Positions 21,433 to 34,296 of a stretch of 64,000 nt of DNA are shown piece by piece. The stretch covers positions 21,814,213 through 21,878,212 of the forward strand of contig OZ234493.1 of NCBI GenBank assembly GCA_965153455.1, given 5' to 3'. Source of the DNA: Sphagnum compactum (lineage: Eukaryota > Bryophyta > Sphagnopsida > Sphagnales). Under the pieces are notes generated by a model. It saw nothing but the letters and a program-made list of their open reading frames with translations, did not search any database and was not told where the DNA came from. The translations under genes and the position numbers were made by a program. Every line of letters starts with the position of its first letter. Position 1 is the first letter of the stretch.

Positions 21433-22354
21433 GTCCAGAACTTAAAACTGACCAGGCTTCTCAGCCACTTGCACTTCTTTGTCGACCTAATTTGGTTCAG
21501 AAGGACAAAGAATGGACGAAGGTTGGGTCGAAATGGAAGTGCAAAGTTGACACTTGCATTGTCGCATATTGTGCCAAATGGTTGTTGACCAAACATTTGA
21601 AGGAGGTGCATGGCTTGGTGGTAGAAAAGGCCAAACCTGGGAGGCCTTTAACTTCTGCAGGAGGTCCTCGACATCAAGACCATGCCAAAATGAATGCTCG
21701 CATCTTAAGAAATGCCATGGCTGTGCAAAGGCGGAATGATCAAAAAGTTGCTAGTCACGTTCGTGCCAAAGCACAACGCGAGTGGAATCACCTGGTAGCT
21801 ATTGCAAAACAGTGTCCACCACTCCCAAAACCAGTTTTGGTCAAATTAGCTTCAGAGCAATTGTTGAAGGTGTTGGGCCTCAATGCCTTGGGCATGGGCA
21901 GTGTGCCTCGAGATGTAACATCACGGATGGAGAAGGATGAAGATTTATAAAGGATGATTCGATCCACCCGTTGTGTATATGCACGACAATTGAAGACGGC
22001 ATGGGATGTCAAAAATTGGGATCAAGAGTCCAGTAAAACAAGTCGGACAAAACAGTTGGCAGATGTTTTAGATTTTCATGAATCTAGAATGATTCATGGA
22101 AGGTAAGAAACAATAATAAGCAATGTTTAATGTTTTTTTATTGTATTTCATCGAAGGTGTGTTACGGTTTAATTTGGTGTTTTTTTGGTGTTTATAGGGT
22201 TTAGGACAAAACAAAGGAAGAGTTTGTTGCAAATGCAGTTCAAGTTGAGATGCAACGCCGCCATTTTTACATTGTTCATCATGCAGCAAAAGCTGCAAAT
22301 GCAGCAGCTGCATACCGAGCTAAACACAGGATTGTAGATATTGATATGGGTTAG
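21433..22354 (+). pseudogene. MULE accessory gene, C2H2-finger protein, best-preserved copy
   Basis: Exons 21433-22102 and 22198-22354 with the same junctions as element 1. The reading frame is open from the acceptor to codon TAA at 21948-21950, where the sister copy has CAA. The finger KWKCKVDTCIVAYCAKWLL is intact, followed by KPGRP, a QRRNDQKVASHVRAKAQREW basic segment and KLASEQLLKVLGLNALGMG. The second exon has TAG near its start and ends TGATATGGGTTAG, as in the other copies. The protein is about 275 residues if read across the stops. Single fingers with a basic flank can bind DNA in a sequence-specific way; this role is inference. Confidence 0.7.
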
Positions 22355-22739
22355 GGTTTCACTTTATATAATTAGTTAGGTTTTGTAACCCTTTTATTTT
22401 TTGGACTACCCAATTTTGAACTTCGATCCTTCGATATGTTATAGAGAACCAACGTTTTTTTTTCATTGGGTTTTTTAGTAATTTTTCATGCACCCATTTT
22501 TGTACATCTTTTATCAATATAATAATATCTTCTACTCACACTTATTTGATGGGTATATGGTTAATCATATATGTCTTCTTTGTCATAATTTTCTTAGTAT
22601 TTGAGACGTAAGAATCAAACCAAAAATCAAAATGAACATTTTGCAATACTTACATCTAATATAATAGGATTCACATCACTTGAGGACTTTTAAAACAATA
22701 CACACATTTTAAACATATAATACCTACATCATTTTCTAT
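22355..22739. other. 3' flank of accessory gene, no gene
   Basis: Homologous to 5211-5614. AT-rich, with a few motif copies at its right end. Confidence 0.45.
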
Positions 22740-23140
22740 TATAAACTCCATAAGGCCATTTTCAAATATGCAATACCCGCACATAAGTCCTAAAATAGCT
22801 GGAGGCATTTTGCATTCATTGTAATACTCGCATATAAGTCCCATAATAGCCACTGGCATTTTGCATTCCTTACAATACCCGCATATAAGTCCCATAATAG
22901 TCACTGGTATTTTGCATTCCTTGCAATACCCGCATATAAGTCCCATAATAGCCACTGGCATTTTGCATTCCTTGCAATACCCGCATATGGGCCAGAAATA
23001 GTCGCTGACATTCTACATTCATTGCAATACCCGCATATGGGTCCCGTGGTAGTCGCTGGGTTTTTTTAACATCTCTCGCAATACCCATATATAAGTCCCA
23101 CAATAGTTGCTGGTTTTTTACATTCATTGCAAAACTTACA
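22740..23140. repeat. Minisatellite, about 49-bp unit, eight copies
   Basis: Units contain TGCAATACCCGCATATAAG, then TCCCATAATAGCCACTGG and CATTTTGCATTC. It is the longest copy of this array in the window. Confidence 0.88.
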
Positions 23141-25640
23141 TTTTGTCATAAAATTAATTCAAAATAATAATTAATTTAGGTATATAAAAAGACATATTCT
23201 GGGTACCCAGACCACTTATTAGTTATTTTGAAATGACGTTACATGCGAGTATTGCATTTAGGGTTTAGGGTCTTCACATAAGGTTTGCCTCAATCACCTA
23301 TAGATTATTTCAGTATGAACTTGCATGTAAGTATTGCATCTAGGCCTTGGTCTTCATTCAAAGGCGCACCCAAACTACATATTGGGTATTTCAAAGCGAC
23401 CTTACATGTGGATATTACATTTAAGGTTGCCCTTTCATTGTAGGTTTTACCTTATTCACCTATGGGTTATTTTGAAATAAACATGAATATGACTATTGCA
23501 TTTAGGGTTAAGGTTTCATATAATTTTGCAATATCCACACACGTACTTACTTTCACCATTTGTAAATTTAGCCATAATTTTTTTAATAATTAAATAAAAT
23601 TTGTAACAAAACACAAAAAAAGGTATGTCTCTTACCATTTGTTAATCTCCAAGCTGATCTCTTTCAATTTCTTTAAAAATATGTATTGTATTGTTTTGCA
23701 TATAAAATTCCCCCTATAATGCATCGTAGATTTATTTTATTTACTATTAACTTGTAAAAAAACTGTTAATTAATTTACGGTTTCCCAAACTCTAAATTTG
23801 AATCATATTCCAATAGTATATACTTATAACAGTTATATGAAAAAATGTGTTTTCTTTTTGATAAATTCATTTAGTTCAAATTTAAAATGTTATAAACTAT
23901 CATAAATGCTTATTAGGCTTACATGGCCTAGGCTAGTATATTACCTATATAACTAGTAGGTTTACTTAATAAACTCAACCACCTTCAATACCTACATAGA
24001 CCATCTAAGATATTAACTTAGAAGGCCTACATTAATGAATAAACTACATAATAGGCCTATATTACGTAGGTAGCCTATTAGGTAGTTAATTAGGCTTCTT
24101 AACAAATAGCTTACTAACCTATTACTCATGTTTAGGTTAGGTTGTTTAGTTTGGTCAATGTCGACACTTTAGTCAATCTGACAACCAAGCTTAGGTTTGA
24201 GCTTTTCTTGAAGCTTACTTGTCAAGGCTATAAATTCTTGGTTTTTTTTTATGAACACTATTATGTTTTCTAGATAGTCAAGTCATTTTTCCCCTTTTGA
24301 AGGTGTTGAAAACATTACATAACAGCTTGGCCCTCACAAAGCTTTTAAAATCCACATAAACTCTAGCATGATGTCTAGGAGCTTATGAACATTTTCATAC
24401 CTAGTTATTAATCTTTTGGAAATTTTAAACTCGCATTAAAAACAAAGTTCATTAAAAATCGCAATATACGTAACCATAGGTTTATATATATATAATTATA
24501 AATAAATGTGAAAATATTATATGTATTGAAATGGATCAACAGTATAATTCCATAATATCATTATTTATATATTATGTGTTATAAATAACAATATATTTTG
24601 ACCAATATTAAAACCAATATTATACATCATAAAAAATAAAGTTTACATAAGGACTTGTGTTATATATGTATAGAATATAAAATATTTTTGACCCACTATA
24701 TGATTATTTTAACCAAGAACTTATTTACTATATATCAAAAAAGTATAAAATAAAATTTTAATCAAACATAGGATTAATATGTGGGAGAGATCATTTTTAT
24801 TATTATGTGAAACAAAAAATAAAAATTAAAATTATGTGCTTTTATTTTTTTAAAACATTATTTAAAATCTGATTAAATTAAAAACTTTATATTTATGTTT
24901 TTTGAAATGAGCATACAACTTTAAAAGGGGGGAAAAAAAAAATGAACATCTTTGAAGAAATTTTAAGCTTGAACTTTTTATTTTTTGATTTCGACAAATT
25001 TTGTATTGCATTCAAGGTTAGGTTTTCACATAAGGTTTGCTTCTTACCTTTGTGTGATAACTCCAACCTAATTTTCCCAATCTCTTTGAAGAAGATATAG
25101 AATGAGATTGTATTGTTTCACATATGTCTAAACCCAAAAAAATTCCCCCCAATTTAATATAAAATATTTCTGATAATACATGAATTATCAACAAATTTTG
25201 TCATATAATTAAATAATTAATAGACCATTATTTCAGATATTTAAATGATTAATTATCAAGAATTAGATAATCATTTATTTATTTAAAATAATTAACTAAT
25301 CATTTGGCTTAACTTTATTTACTTGGATAATAAAAAGTTGGATCTAAAAATCAGATTGATTAATTTGATATTTGATTGATTAACTTAAGTATATTTTTGT
25401 TTTAATAAGTGATTGAAATCACTATTTAAGATAATTATTCCATGTTATAGATTGCAAGTTCAACTTTTTCATGAAAAATTCGTACACCAAGATAAGCTTG
25501 ATCACAATTGTCATTGTACTATTTGTTCCACAAACAATACAACTTTTTTTCAAATTCATGAAACAAAGTAAGAATCATGGAACTCCTAATCAACAACCCC
25601 AACCTCTATACACACCTTTGTTAGCATATTATTTTGAAAT
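23141..25640. other. Motif repeats to 23520, then AT-rich non-coding DNA
   Basis: Degenerate GGTATTGCATTTAGGG units at 23240-23520 match 5990-6275. From 23530 to 24680 is AT-rich DNA absent from element 1, probably an internal insertion or a segment lost from element 1. From 24690 it matches 6280 onward. No gene recognised. Confidence 0.5.
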
Positions 25641-26320
25641 TAATCAATTACTTTGGAGTGACCCAAAATGTAGGTATTACATTTAGGGTAGGATCTTCAT
25701 TTAAAAAGGCTTAAACCCCACATGCATACTTTCAGAGTGACCCAAAATGCAGGTATTACATTTAGGGCAAGATCTTCATATAGAGAGGCTTAAACCCCAC
25801 ATGGGTACTTTCGAAATGACCCAAAAAGCAGGTATTGCATTTAGGGCAGGATCTTCGTATAGAGAGGCTTAAACCCCACATGCGTACTTTCGGAGTGACC
25901 CAAAATGCAGGTATTGCATTTAGGGTAGGATCTTCGTATAGAGAGGCTTAAACCCCACATGCGTACTTTCGGAATGACCCCAAATGCAGGTATTGCATTT
26001 AGGGTAGGGTTATATCAAAGTGACTCTGCATGTGCATATTGTGTTTAGGGCTAGGTCTTCACTTAAGGGTATCCAAACCATTTAGATGGGTTTTTTTGAA
26101 ACGTGGGTATTGCATTTAAGCTTGTTATTTCATTTAAACTTGCAATACCCGAACTTATACTTACCTTTACTAATTGGATTTTTGGGGTTTCATTGCAATA
26201 CCTACATTCGTACTTACTTTTACCAACTGGAATTTTGGGGCATAATTGCAATACTTGCACTTGTACTTACTTTTACCAATAAGGATTTTGGGGCCTAGTT
26301 ACAATACCTACATTTAACAT
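25641..26320. repeat. Satellite of about 77 bp, five units, then inverted motif copies
   Basis: Units contain ACCCAAAATGCAGGTATTGC, TTTAGGGTAGGATCTTCGTA and GGCTTAAACCCCACATGCGT. Then come motif copies in the opposite orientation at about 26140, 26195, 26245 and 26300. Confidence 0.85.
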
Positions 26321-26533
26321 TAATATTATCATTATCCTTGTGTTTTTGCATTTCACACTTTTTGTGCTTATTACTTGGAAACAATAATAACCTTTGTGCC
26401 ATATTAGATTTCATGTGTGTGTTGAATACATGATGTTCAAGGAATTTGGGATATGGTTTCCTCCATATAGAATTGATTCTAAAACAAAATTCTTAGTGCC
26501 AATGGCACCAATCTTGATTAGTAATTGAAACAT

Positions 26534-28488
26534 TTATTCATGACATCGTTTAGTATGTACATTTGTGTGATTGAGCATTGTTTCATGCCAATCTTTGAGC
26601 CGTTTGACATTATTTCCCAATCCATCTTCTACACGGCGTAACAACAATCCTGGGTGTGAAATGGCATTTGCCTTTATGAGGCGTATGTTACGAATATTAC
26701 ATGCCAATACTCTCATGTGTGAGGTGGCATGTTCACAAAGTGTCACATCGCCTTCTTTACATTCAATTGTGATCTCTTGCATTGTAGTGACCAATTGTGC
26801 AAGAGCCCTTTCCATCGGGGTTGATGAATTTATTATGTCATCAAACCCTACAATGGCACCCATAGGGAGATCATTTTGCTCCATGTTCATGAGCCCATCA
26901 AATTCCATGATCCCATCATCATCTTCAAGATGATCATCTTCGTCATCATCATTGGCCTCCATATCAGCTGGAATATGTTACGGGTCTGCAAACATGTGAC
27001 CCAACCCTCCACGATGTGATCCATACCATGTTCCATAGTAATGAATGATATCATCTTGAGAAATGTCTGTGCATGTGAGAATGACCACAATTTGGTGTTT
27101 ACACATGTTCCTTTGCAATGCCCATTCGCATGTGCAACAAAACATTTCTGTGAATGGGAATTTCACCGTGTAAATAACATTGGGAAGGCGTTGGCTCCGT
27201 ACGGCCCAAGCTCCATCACTCTCAAGGGTTGGTTGGTACACATGGGTGAGTGGAATAAAGGCTGCCTTTTCCACACTTCGTGTAATAATGGCCTCTATAA
27301 CCTTGTTTTTTATGAAACCCTTTTTTTTTCATTTCCAATGTGTGCATGTAGTGGCGTGCAATGGTTGTTATTAATTGCCACACCAACTAGTCAATCCTAC
27401 GCCCTTTAAGGCCTTTTGTGTCAAGAGCAAACCAACATTTCAATGCACCATGATATGATTCAATGCTGGCTTGGGTGTCTTGGTTGGAATGGGGCACTAT
27501 TCGAACACCCACCATCCATAATTCTACAAACATAAACACTATACATAAAGATGAATAACATTATACAAAATAATTTTGAATGTTAAACCATGATAAATAT
27601 TATCACTTACCAAACTGATGGTAATAAGTCGAGAAATAATTTATCCACGCATCACCAAACCTATATTTATGAAGGCTTTCTCTCACAGCAACCCTCCCAC
27701 GTTCTTTGAAGTCATCAATTGTTTCTCCATGATTGATGGACATGTACATCACATCATGAAGGTCTTGGAGGATTCCATCCCGCACTTCCACATCTTTGAT
27801 TTTTTCAGTACCACATAAGCACCATGCTTTGAGAAGATGCCAACAACAAAGGTAGATGGGAACCTTGTCCATACCCCATACGACCCTAGTAAGGACACAT
27901 ATGCAATAAAATCTCCATGAGTGGATGGGGTTAGTACAACATAAAATGCATTTGAAGTAATCAAGAATTTTATGAAAGATATTTAAAAACATTTAAGGAA
28001 ATAAACACAAAGTCGATACTAGGTATGGAACTAACTGTAATGCCTTAAAATCTTGAGGTGCATCATCAACGAGAAAACATGATGGTTTCCAATGTGGCAT
28101 GTGTGATAAAATCTTCTCTTTTAATGGTTTCAACCATTCGATCAAATCTTGAACTATTTGCCTACTCGTAATGATCCAGGCTAAAGGGACACCCGTGCGA
28201 TGATCATCAAACCCCATCAAGGTGAATAGATGGAATTTCATGTCATTTGTGCCAAATGTGGCATCCATAGAAATGGCACCATTGTGACCATATGATAGCA
28301 TGGACTCACATTGAGTTGGTGTTTGAATACCTATGATGAATGGGACTTGAGTCCCATTGATTGCACCAACATCTTAGAAAAAGAACACATCTTCCAAATG
28401 TTGGAGAGCCCAAGACCGAATTGAAATTGCAGGGTTGGTGTGTAAACGCCAACTCCCTTTCTTATGTTTCCGATCCAAATATGCAATG
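26534..28488 (-). pseudogene. MULE transposase of element 2, C-terminal part (split by gypsy)
   Basis: Homologue of 8056-10020 of element 1: SWIM exon, the EKIKDVEVR exon and the exon with MDATFGTND and HMPHWKPSCFLVDDA. Codon TGG is intact at the site where element 1 has TAG. Lesions seen: TAA in the FFxDVG stretch (about 28374), TAA before HIPADMEA (about 26976), frame damage around the poly-T near 27320, and the gypsy insertion after 28488. The rest of the gene continues at 34564. Confidence 0.85.
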
Positions 28489-28755
28489 TGTCATGGCCTA
28501 GGATATTTTGGGATACTTTTGGCAATGTCATGTCCTAGGCTATTTTGGGATACTTTTGGCAATATCATGGCCTAGGATATTTTGGGATACTTTTGGCAAT
28601 ATCATGGTCTAGGATATTTTGGGACTAGTATGGCTCAGGGTTATAAAAGGAGATAGTCTGGGGAACAACCCTTTAGCAGATCAACACCAGTTGATGGGTC
28701 AATAAAGCTTGTCTTGTCTTGTAATTCTCCACTTGTTTGTAGTCGGTCCATAACA
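28489..28755 (+). repeat. 5' LTR
   Basis: 267 bp. The U3-like part holds four tandem copies of a roughly 37-bp unit (CATGGCCTAGGATATTTTGG ... TTTTGGCAATAT). TATA box TATAAAA at 28642-28648, polyadenylation-like AATAAAG at about 28701. Confidence 0.95.
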
Positions 28756-28767
28756 GTTTGATCTGCT
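28675..28767 (+). promoter_or_regulatory. Candidate self-priming pair: transcript 5' end and primer-binding site
   Basis: AGCAGATCAA at 28675-28684 starts 33 bp after the TATA box, about where transcription should begin. TTGATCTGCT at 28758-28767, two bases after the LTR end, is its exact 10-base complement. The usual plant primer site complementary to initiator tRNA-Met (TGGTATCAGAGC-like) is absent. In the Tf1/sushi group the first bases of the RNA prime reverse transcription by pairing with this site. Confidence 0.6.
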
Positions 28768-28898
28768 CCTTCTTCTTGTTTGTTTGTTTTGTTGTTTTAG
28801 TAAGTAGCTAGAGGTATATTGGAGTGAAACTTGGAAAGGTTATAGAAGACTATAGGACGCTTCTACTCTCAAAGTTTCAAAAGAAAAGGATATGTTTT

Positions 28899-29560
28899 GA
28901 GAGAGATCCAAGCATTTGAAGTTTCAAGTGCAGATCTGGTTTTTTGGTCATATCTCCTTTGTGTAAGCTTTTTTGGGTCTGTAACTTTGTGATCTTATAG
29001 ATCATATAGGAATATATGTGTGAGAGAAATTTCATGTCATTTGGACTTGTATTGAGAGAGATTCAAGCATCTGAAGTTTCAAGTGCAGATCTGGTTTTTT
29101 GGTCATATCTCCTTTGTGTAAGCTTTTTTGGGTCTATAACTTTGTGATCTTATAGATCATATAGGAATATATGTGTGAGAGAAATTTCATGTCATTTGGA
29201 CTTGTATTGAGAGAGATCCAAGCATCTGAAGTTTCAAATGCAGATCTGGTTTTTTGGTCATATCTCCTTTGTGTAAGCTTTTTTGGGTCTGTAACTTTGT
29301 GATCTTATAGATCATATAGGAATATATGTGTGAGAGAAATTTCATGTCATTTGGACTTGTATTGAGAGAGATCCAAGCATCTGAAGTTTCAAGTGCAGAT
29401 CTGGTTTTTTGGTCATATCTCCTTTGTTTAAGTTTTTTTTAGGTCTGTAACTTTGTGATCTTATAGATCATATAGGAATATATGTGTGAGAGAAATTTCA
29501 TGTCATTTGGACTTGTATTGAGAGAGAGATCCAAGCATCTGAAGTTTCAAGTTTGAAGAT
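28899..29560. repeat. Leader tandem repeat, about 156-bp unit, four copies plus a partial
   Basis: Units begin GAGAGAGATCCAAGCATCTG and hold AGATCTGGTTTTTTGGTCAT, GTGATCTTATAGATCATATA and TTTCATGTCATTTGGACTTG. They lie between the primer site and the gag start codon, so they are in the untranslated leader. Units are nearly identical. Confidence 0.9.
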
Positions 29561-29590
29561 TGAAAGCGCAAAAGTGTGAGAACTACCACC

Positions 29591-30565
29591 ATGGACAACT
29601 CAGAATCCAACATCGATCTCACTCAAATCCTCGCCGCCCTTTAGCACCTTCAACAAGAAAATGCCGTGCTTAGAGACTCGGTGACCCGCCTACAGAATCA
29701 GCCACCACCTCCTGCCCCAGTACTTCCTGCTCTTGCAATGGCCGCCCAAGAGCCCAAGATCAGTCTGCCAGAAAAGTTTGATGGAACGCGCCTCAAATTT
29801 CGAGGCTTTGTCAGCCAGGTACGCCTGATCATGCAACTACACCCCCGTCGTTATTTTGATGACACCACTCGTGTAGGATTCGTTGGAACCCTACTCACTG
29901 GGACAGCTGCAGCATGGTTTGCTCCCATCCTGGAAACATCATCCCCTCTTTTACAAGATTTCAACGCCTTTATGGCGGAATTTGAAGCAGTATTTGGGGA
30001 CAGTGATAAGGCCAGGACTTCAGCCAACAAGCTGCGTCGCCTCCAGCAAAGGACACGTTCGGCCATCGTCTACGCCTCAGAATTCAGGCAGCTTGCCTGT
30101 GACGTCAATTGGGGAGAAGCTGCCTTGATCGATCAGTTTCGCTATGGGCTTCGTGATGATGTTCAAGATCTTTTGTTGACACTCGCAGACCCTTCTTCCT
30201 TCAGTGAAGCTATCACCCAGGCAATTCGGTGCGATAATCGTCTGTTCGAACGTCGCCAGGAAAAGAAAGTCACCTCCAACGCCCAGCTTTGGAACAGTCG
30301 GCCTACTACGCTCCCCTTAGTTCCCCAAACAACACCAGTTGCCCGACCTGCCTCTTTTGGACCTGCTCCGATGCAGATCGACACAGCTAAGTTTAAATCT
30401 TTGACATAAGCCGAGAAACTTCGCCGAAGGACAAACAATCTATGTCTTTACTGTGGCAACCCAGGGCATATAGCTCGTCAATGCCCTCAAAAGCTTGTCA
30501 AACTTCAGGTACAAGCTATGGAAACTCCCCAGGAGTTGGAAAACAAGAACATCCAGTCACAGTAG
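29591..30565 (+). pseudogene. gag: gag of the gypsy element
   Basis: Starts at the ATG in ACCACCATGG (29591) and ends at TAG 30563-30565, about 324 codons. A retrotransposon Gag core lies in the middle (LTGTAAAWFAP, FGDSDKARTSANKL, QFRYGLRDD), and a CCHC zinc knuckle CLYCGNPGHIARQC near the end binds nucleic acid. Two in-frame stops interrupt it: TAG at 29642 and TAA at 30407, each one C-to-T step from CAG and CAA. Pol overlaps the end of gag in the -1 frame, so a -1 shift would be needed. Confidence 0.9.
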
Positions 30566-33500
30566 GAGCCGTGCGACTGGATCTCACCCAACACCACCTT
30601 TGCAAAGGCTCCTGTTCCGCTGTTGGTCCCAGTCCCAGTTTCACTCAGTATGTGGACATCATTCGTATTCCAGAAGACATACCACAAGTGTCAGCTTTGG
30701 TGGACTCCGGCGCCACCTCTTCTTTCATCGACCAAACATTTGTCGTCCAACACAACATCCCTGTGGTCAAGAAGTCAACCCCTGTTCCAGTAGAGGTTAT
30801 TGATGGGAGAACCATTGCTTCTGGTGTAATCACACACGAGACAACCCCTCTAGAACTCTGTATCGGCACGCACATGGAGAAGATTGTTCTCAACATCATT
30901 TCCACCCCTCACCATCCCATCATCCTTGGTCTGCCTTGGCTAGAAGCACACAACCCTATCATTGATTGGCGATTTAGAACCCTCACCTTCAGCGCACAAC
31001 GATGCACCTCTCAAGAACCCCACGCTCAGAAAAACACTTTGTCAAGTCCTGCCAAGAACCCTGTGGTCGAGAACCCAAAGAGGGTCGGAACCAATTCCAG
31101 TTTTATCAAGTCTGTTATGTCAAATCCTGCAGTCAAAAACCCCCGGTTGGTCAGAACGAAACCTTGTCCTGTCAAGAATCTTGTCAAGAATCCTGCCCAG
31201 AAAACCAACCCTGTCCAGATCTTCGTTGATAGAGCTGTCCCTTTCTATCGGGCTGCTAAGAATCTTCAAGTCTTCGCCATCCATGTCAACCCAGCCAACA
31301 CCACAAACCCCCAATCAGAACCAACACCTGTCAAACTTCCCAAGAAGTACAAGGACTTTGTTGATGTTTTTGAAAAGATTAATGCTGATCAGCTCCCCGC
31401 CCATAGTCCATATGACTGCCCGATTGATCTAGAAGAAGGACACTCACCACCCTTTGGTCCTATCTATGGCCTATCGGAACCGGAACTCCAAGCCCTGCGT
31501 GATTACCTTACTGAAAATCTTGCCAAGGGGTTCATTCAGCATTCCAAGTCTCCAGCCGGCGCCCCAATTTTGTTTGTCAAGAAGAAGGATGGCTCCCTTC
31601 GACTCTGTGTGGATTATCGTGGACTCAACAAGATAACCAAAAAGAATCGATATCCTTTGCCCTTGATTTCAGGTCTCCTAGATCGACTACGTACCGGGAA
31701 GATCTTCACCAAGCTTGACCTCCGTGGAGCCTACAACTTACTCAGGATTCACCCTGGTGATGAATGGAAGACAGCTTTCCGCACACGCTATGGCCACTTC
31801 GAATACACGGTCATGCCCTTCGGCCTCACCAATGCACCCGTAGTCTTTCAGCATCTGATGAATGATATCTTTCGGGATTACATGGACGAATTTGTCGTGG
31901 TCTATTTGGATGACATTTTAATCTTTTCCAAGGACCAGGAAACCCACGACAAACATGTACGATTGGTGCTTGCGACGCTGCGGGAGCATGGCTTATACGC
32001 CAAGTTGGAAAAATGTGAATTCGACAAATCTTCAGTGGCGTTCCTCGGCTACGTGATCTCTCCAGATGGCATTTTCATGGACAAGTCAAAGGTCGAGACC
32101 ATCCAGTGTTGGGCTACTCCATCCTCGGTCAAGGACGTTCAACGCTTCCTAGGGTTTGCCAACTTCTATCGTCGGTTTATCAAAGGCTACTCCAAGATCA
32201 CAACACCGTTAATAACCCTGACTTGCAAAGACAAGCCCTTCTCGTGGAATCCAACGGCCCAGGCTGCTTTTGATACTCTCAAGATGGCATTCACCTCTGC
32301 ACCCATCCTGATACATCCCGATCCTGCCAAGCCATTCATTGTGGAAACGGACGCTTCAGATTTTGCCTTGGGAGCTATTCTATCTCAATTTGGAATAGAT
32401 GGGTTGCTACATCCAGTTGCTTTTTATTCACGGAAGTTAACCAGTGCCGAAATCAACTACCAGGTCTACGATAAGGAACTTCTGGCAATCATCACGGCAT
32501 TCGAGCAGTGGAGACCGTATCTTGCCGGAGCTCAACATCGAGTCCAAGTTCTGACAGATCACAAGAATCTCCTTTATTTCACAACTACTCGGACCTTAAA
32601 TCGTCGCCAAGCACGCTGGTTTATCTTCCTAGCTGATTTCGACTTTGAGATTCAGTATCAACCCGGCACCCAGCAAGGGAAAGCTGACGCGCTATCTCGT
32701 CGTTCAGAATATGAACTTCGAGCGGGGGATGAGGCCTACGGCCAGCAGAACCAGACTTTACTCAACCCCAAGCAATTTCGAGTTGCAGCAACAATCAGCA
32801 CCCTCCCAGACTCATACCTTGTCAGGGACATCAAGATGGCAACTGAGGAAGACACCTGGGCTACCAACATCAAGAAGGAACTCCAGGAACGACCAAGGAA
32901 CCCAAATCGTGATGACTTGGATCAATTTGAGCAGCAAGACGGACTTCTCCTTCGAAATAACCTAATTTCTGTACCCAAAGGACCTATACGCCTAAAAATC
33001 CTGAGGGAATGCCACGACAACACCCTGGCAGGTCACTTTGGAATGGCACGGACTCACGAACTAGTGTCAAGGACTTACTGGTGGCCCAAAATGAACAAGA
33101 TGCTACGGGAGTATGTCAAGTCTTGTGATACATGTGCTCGATCCAAGGCTCCCAGGCATCGCCCGTTTGGACTCCTACAGCCTCTGTCGATTCCTAGCCG
33201 ACCTTAAGGATCTATTGCAATGGACTTCATCACGGACCTCCCTACTGTCAGAACCAAGAATTCAATACTGGTTGTGGTCGATCGACTCACCAAAATGGCC
33301 CATTTCACCCCTTGTTCCAAGTCAATCACGGCAGAAGAGACAGCTCAGTTAATTCTGGACAGGATCGTCCGACTGCATGGACTCCCCGAGGAAATTGTGT
33401 CCGACAGAGGTCCTCAGTTTGCATCCAAGTTCTGGCATCGTCTATTCGAGCTTCTTGGAGTTGACATTCGGCTATCTTCAGCTTTCCACCCTGAGACAGA

Positions 33501-34296
33501 TGGACAAACCGAACGGACAAACCAGACACTCGAGCAATACCTTCGCTGCACTGTGAACTACCAACAGGACGACTGGCTGGACCTACTATCTCAAGCAGAG
33601 TTTGCTTATAATAACACAACACATGCATCAACCGGGATCAGTCCATTCTTTGCCAATTACGGTTTTCATCCCAGGTTCAGCCTTAAAATTCCTGGAGACT
33701 CCGTAAACCCCTCGGCTGAAGAAAGGGCCACGAGGCTTGGATAGGTTCAACAGAACCTTATGGTAGAACTCAAGCTAACACAGGAGTGGCAAAAGAAGCA
33801 AGCAGACCGCCGACGCAAGGACCATCCAAACTTCAAGGTTGGAGACAAGGTATGGCTTCTCAGAAAGAACATTGCTACCACTCGCCCATGTGCCAAGTTG
33901 GATTACAAGCGCCTCGGACCTTTCAAAATCGCCAAATTGGTTGGTCTAGTGGCTTGCCAGTTGGAGCTTCCACCCCAGTTCAAAATCCACAATGTTTTCC
34001 ATGTCTCCCTGCTTGAGCCCTATCATGAAAACCCGATCCCAGAACGTCATCAAGAACCCCCAGCTCCAGTTGAAATTGAAGGCCAAGAAGAGTTTGAAGT
34101 TCAGGAGGTCTTGGACTCCAAGAAGATTCGTGGAAAGCTCCTGTACCTTGTCTTTTGGCGAGGTTATCCTCCTTCTGAAGCTACTTGGGAGCCTGCTGGA
34201 AACCTAGTTCATGCCCAAGACTTAATTAATCGGTTTCACCAACGATATCCTAACAAACCGGCTCCATCTAGAAGATGTCGCTTGAGGAGAGGATAA
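30442..34296 (+). pseudogene. pol: pol of the gypsy element: protease, RT, RNase H, integrase, chromodomain
   Basis: One frame with two internal stops (TAA 33205, TAG 33742), ending at TAA 34294-34296. Protease has LVDSGATSSF (about 30697). Reverse transcriptase has LRLCVDYRGLNK and the catalytic YLDD at 31903-31914. RNase H has ETDASDFALG. Integrase has the HHCC finger (GHFGMARTHEL to CDTCARSK), then MDFITDLP, VSDRGPQFAS and GQTERTNQTLEQ carrying the D, D and E. A chromodomain (YLVFWRGYPPSEATWEP, about 34140-34200) closes the protein and directs integration to modified chromatin in this group. The RT-integrase order is that of Ty3/gypsy. Confidence 0.95.

Noticed and set aside
22740-23140. 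Regularly spaced direct repeats resembling a CRISPR array
   Set aside because: The spacers are also repeats, the genome is eukaryotic, and the unit recurs in two other MULEs. It is a minisatellite.
30495-31636. Extra frames inside pol
   Set aside because: Shadows of the protease and RT frame without motifs of their own.
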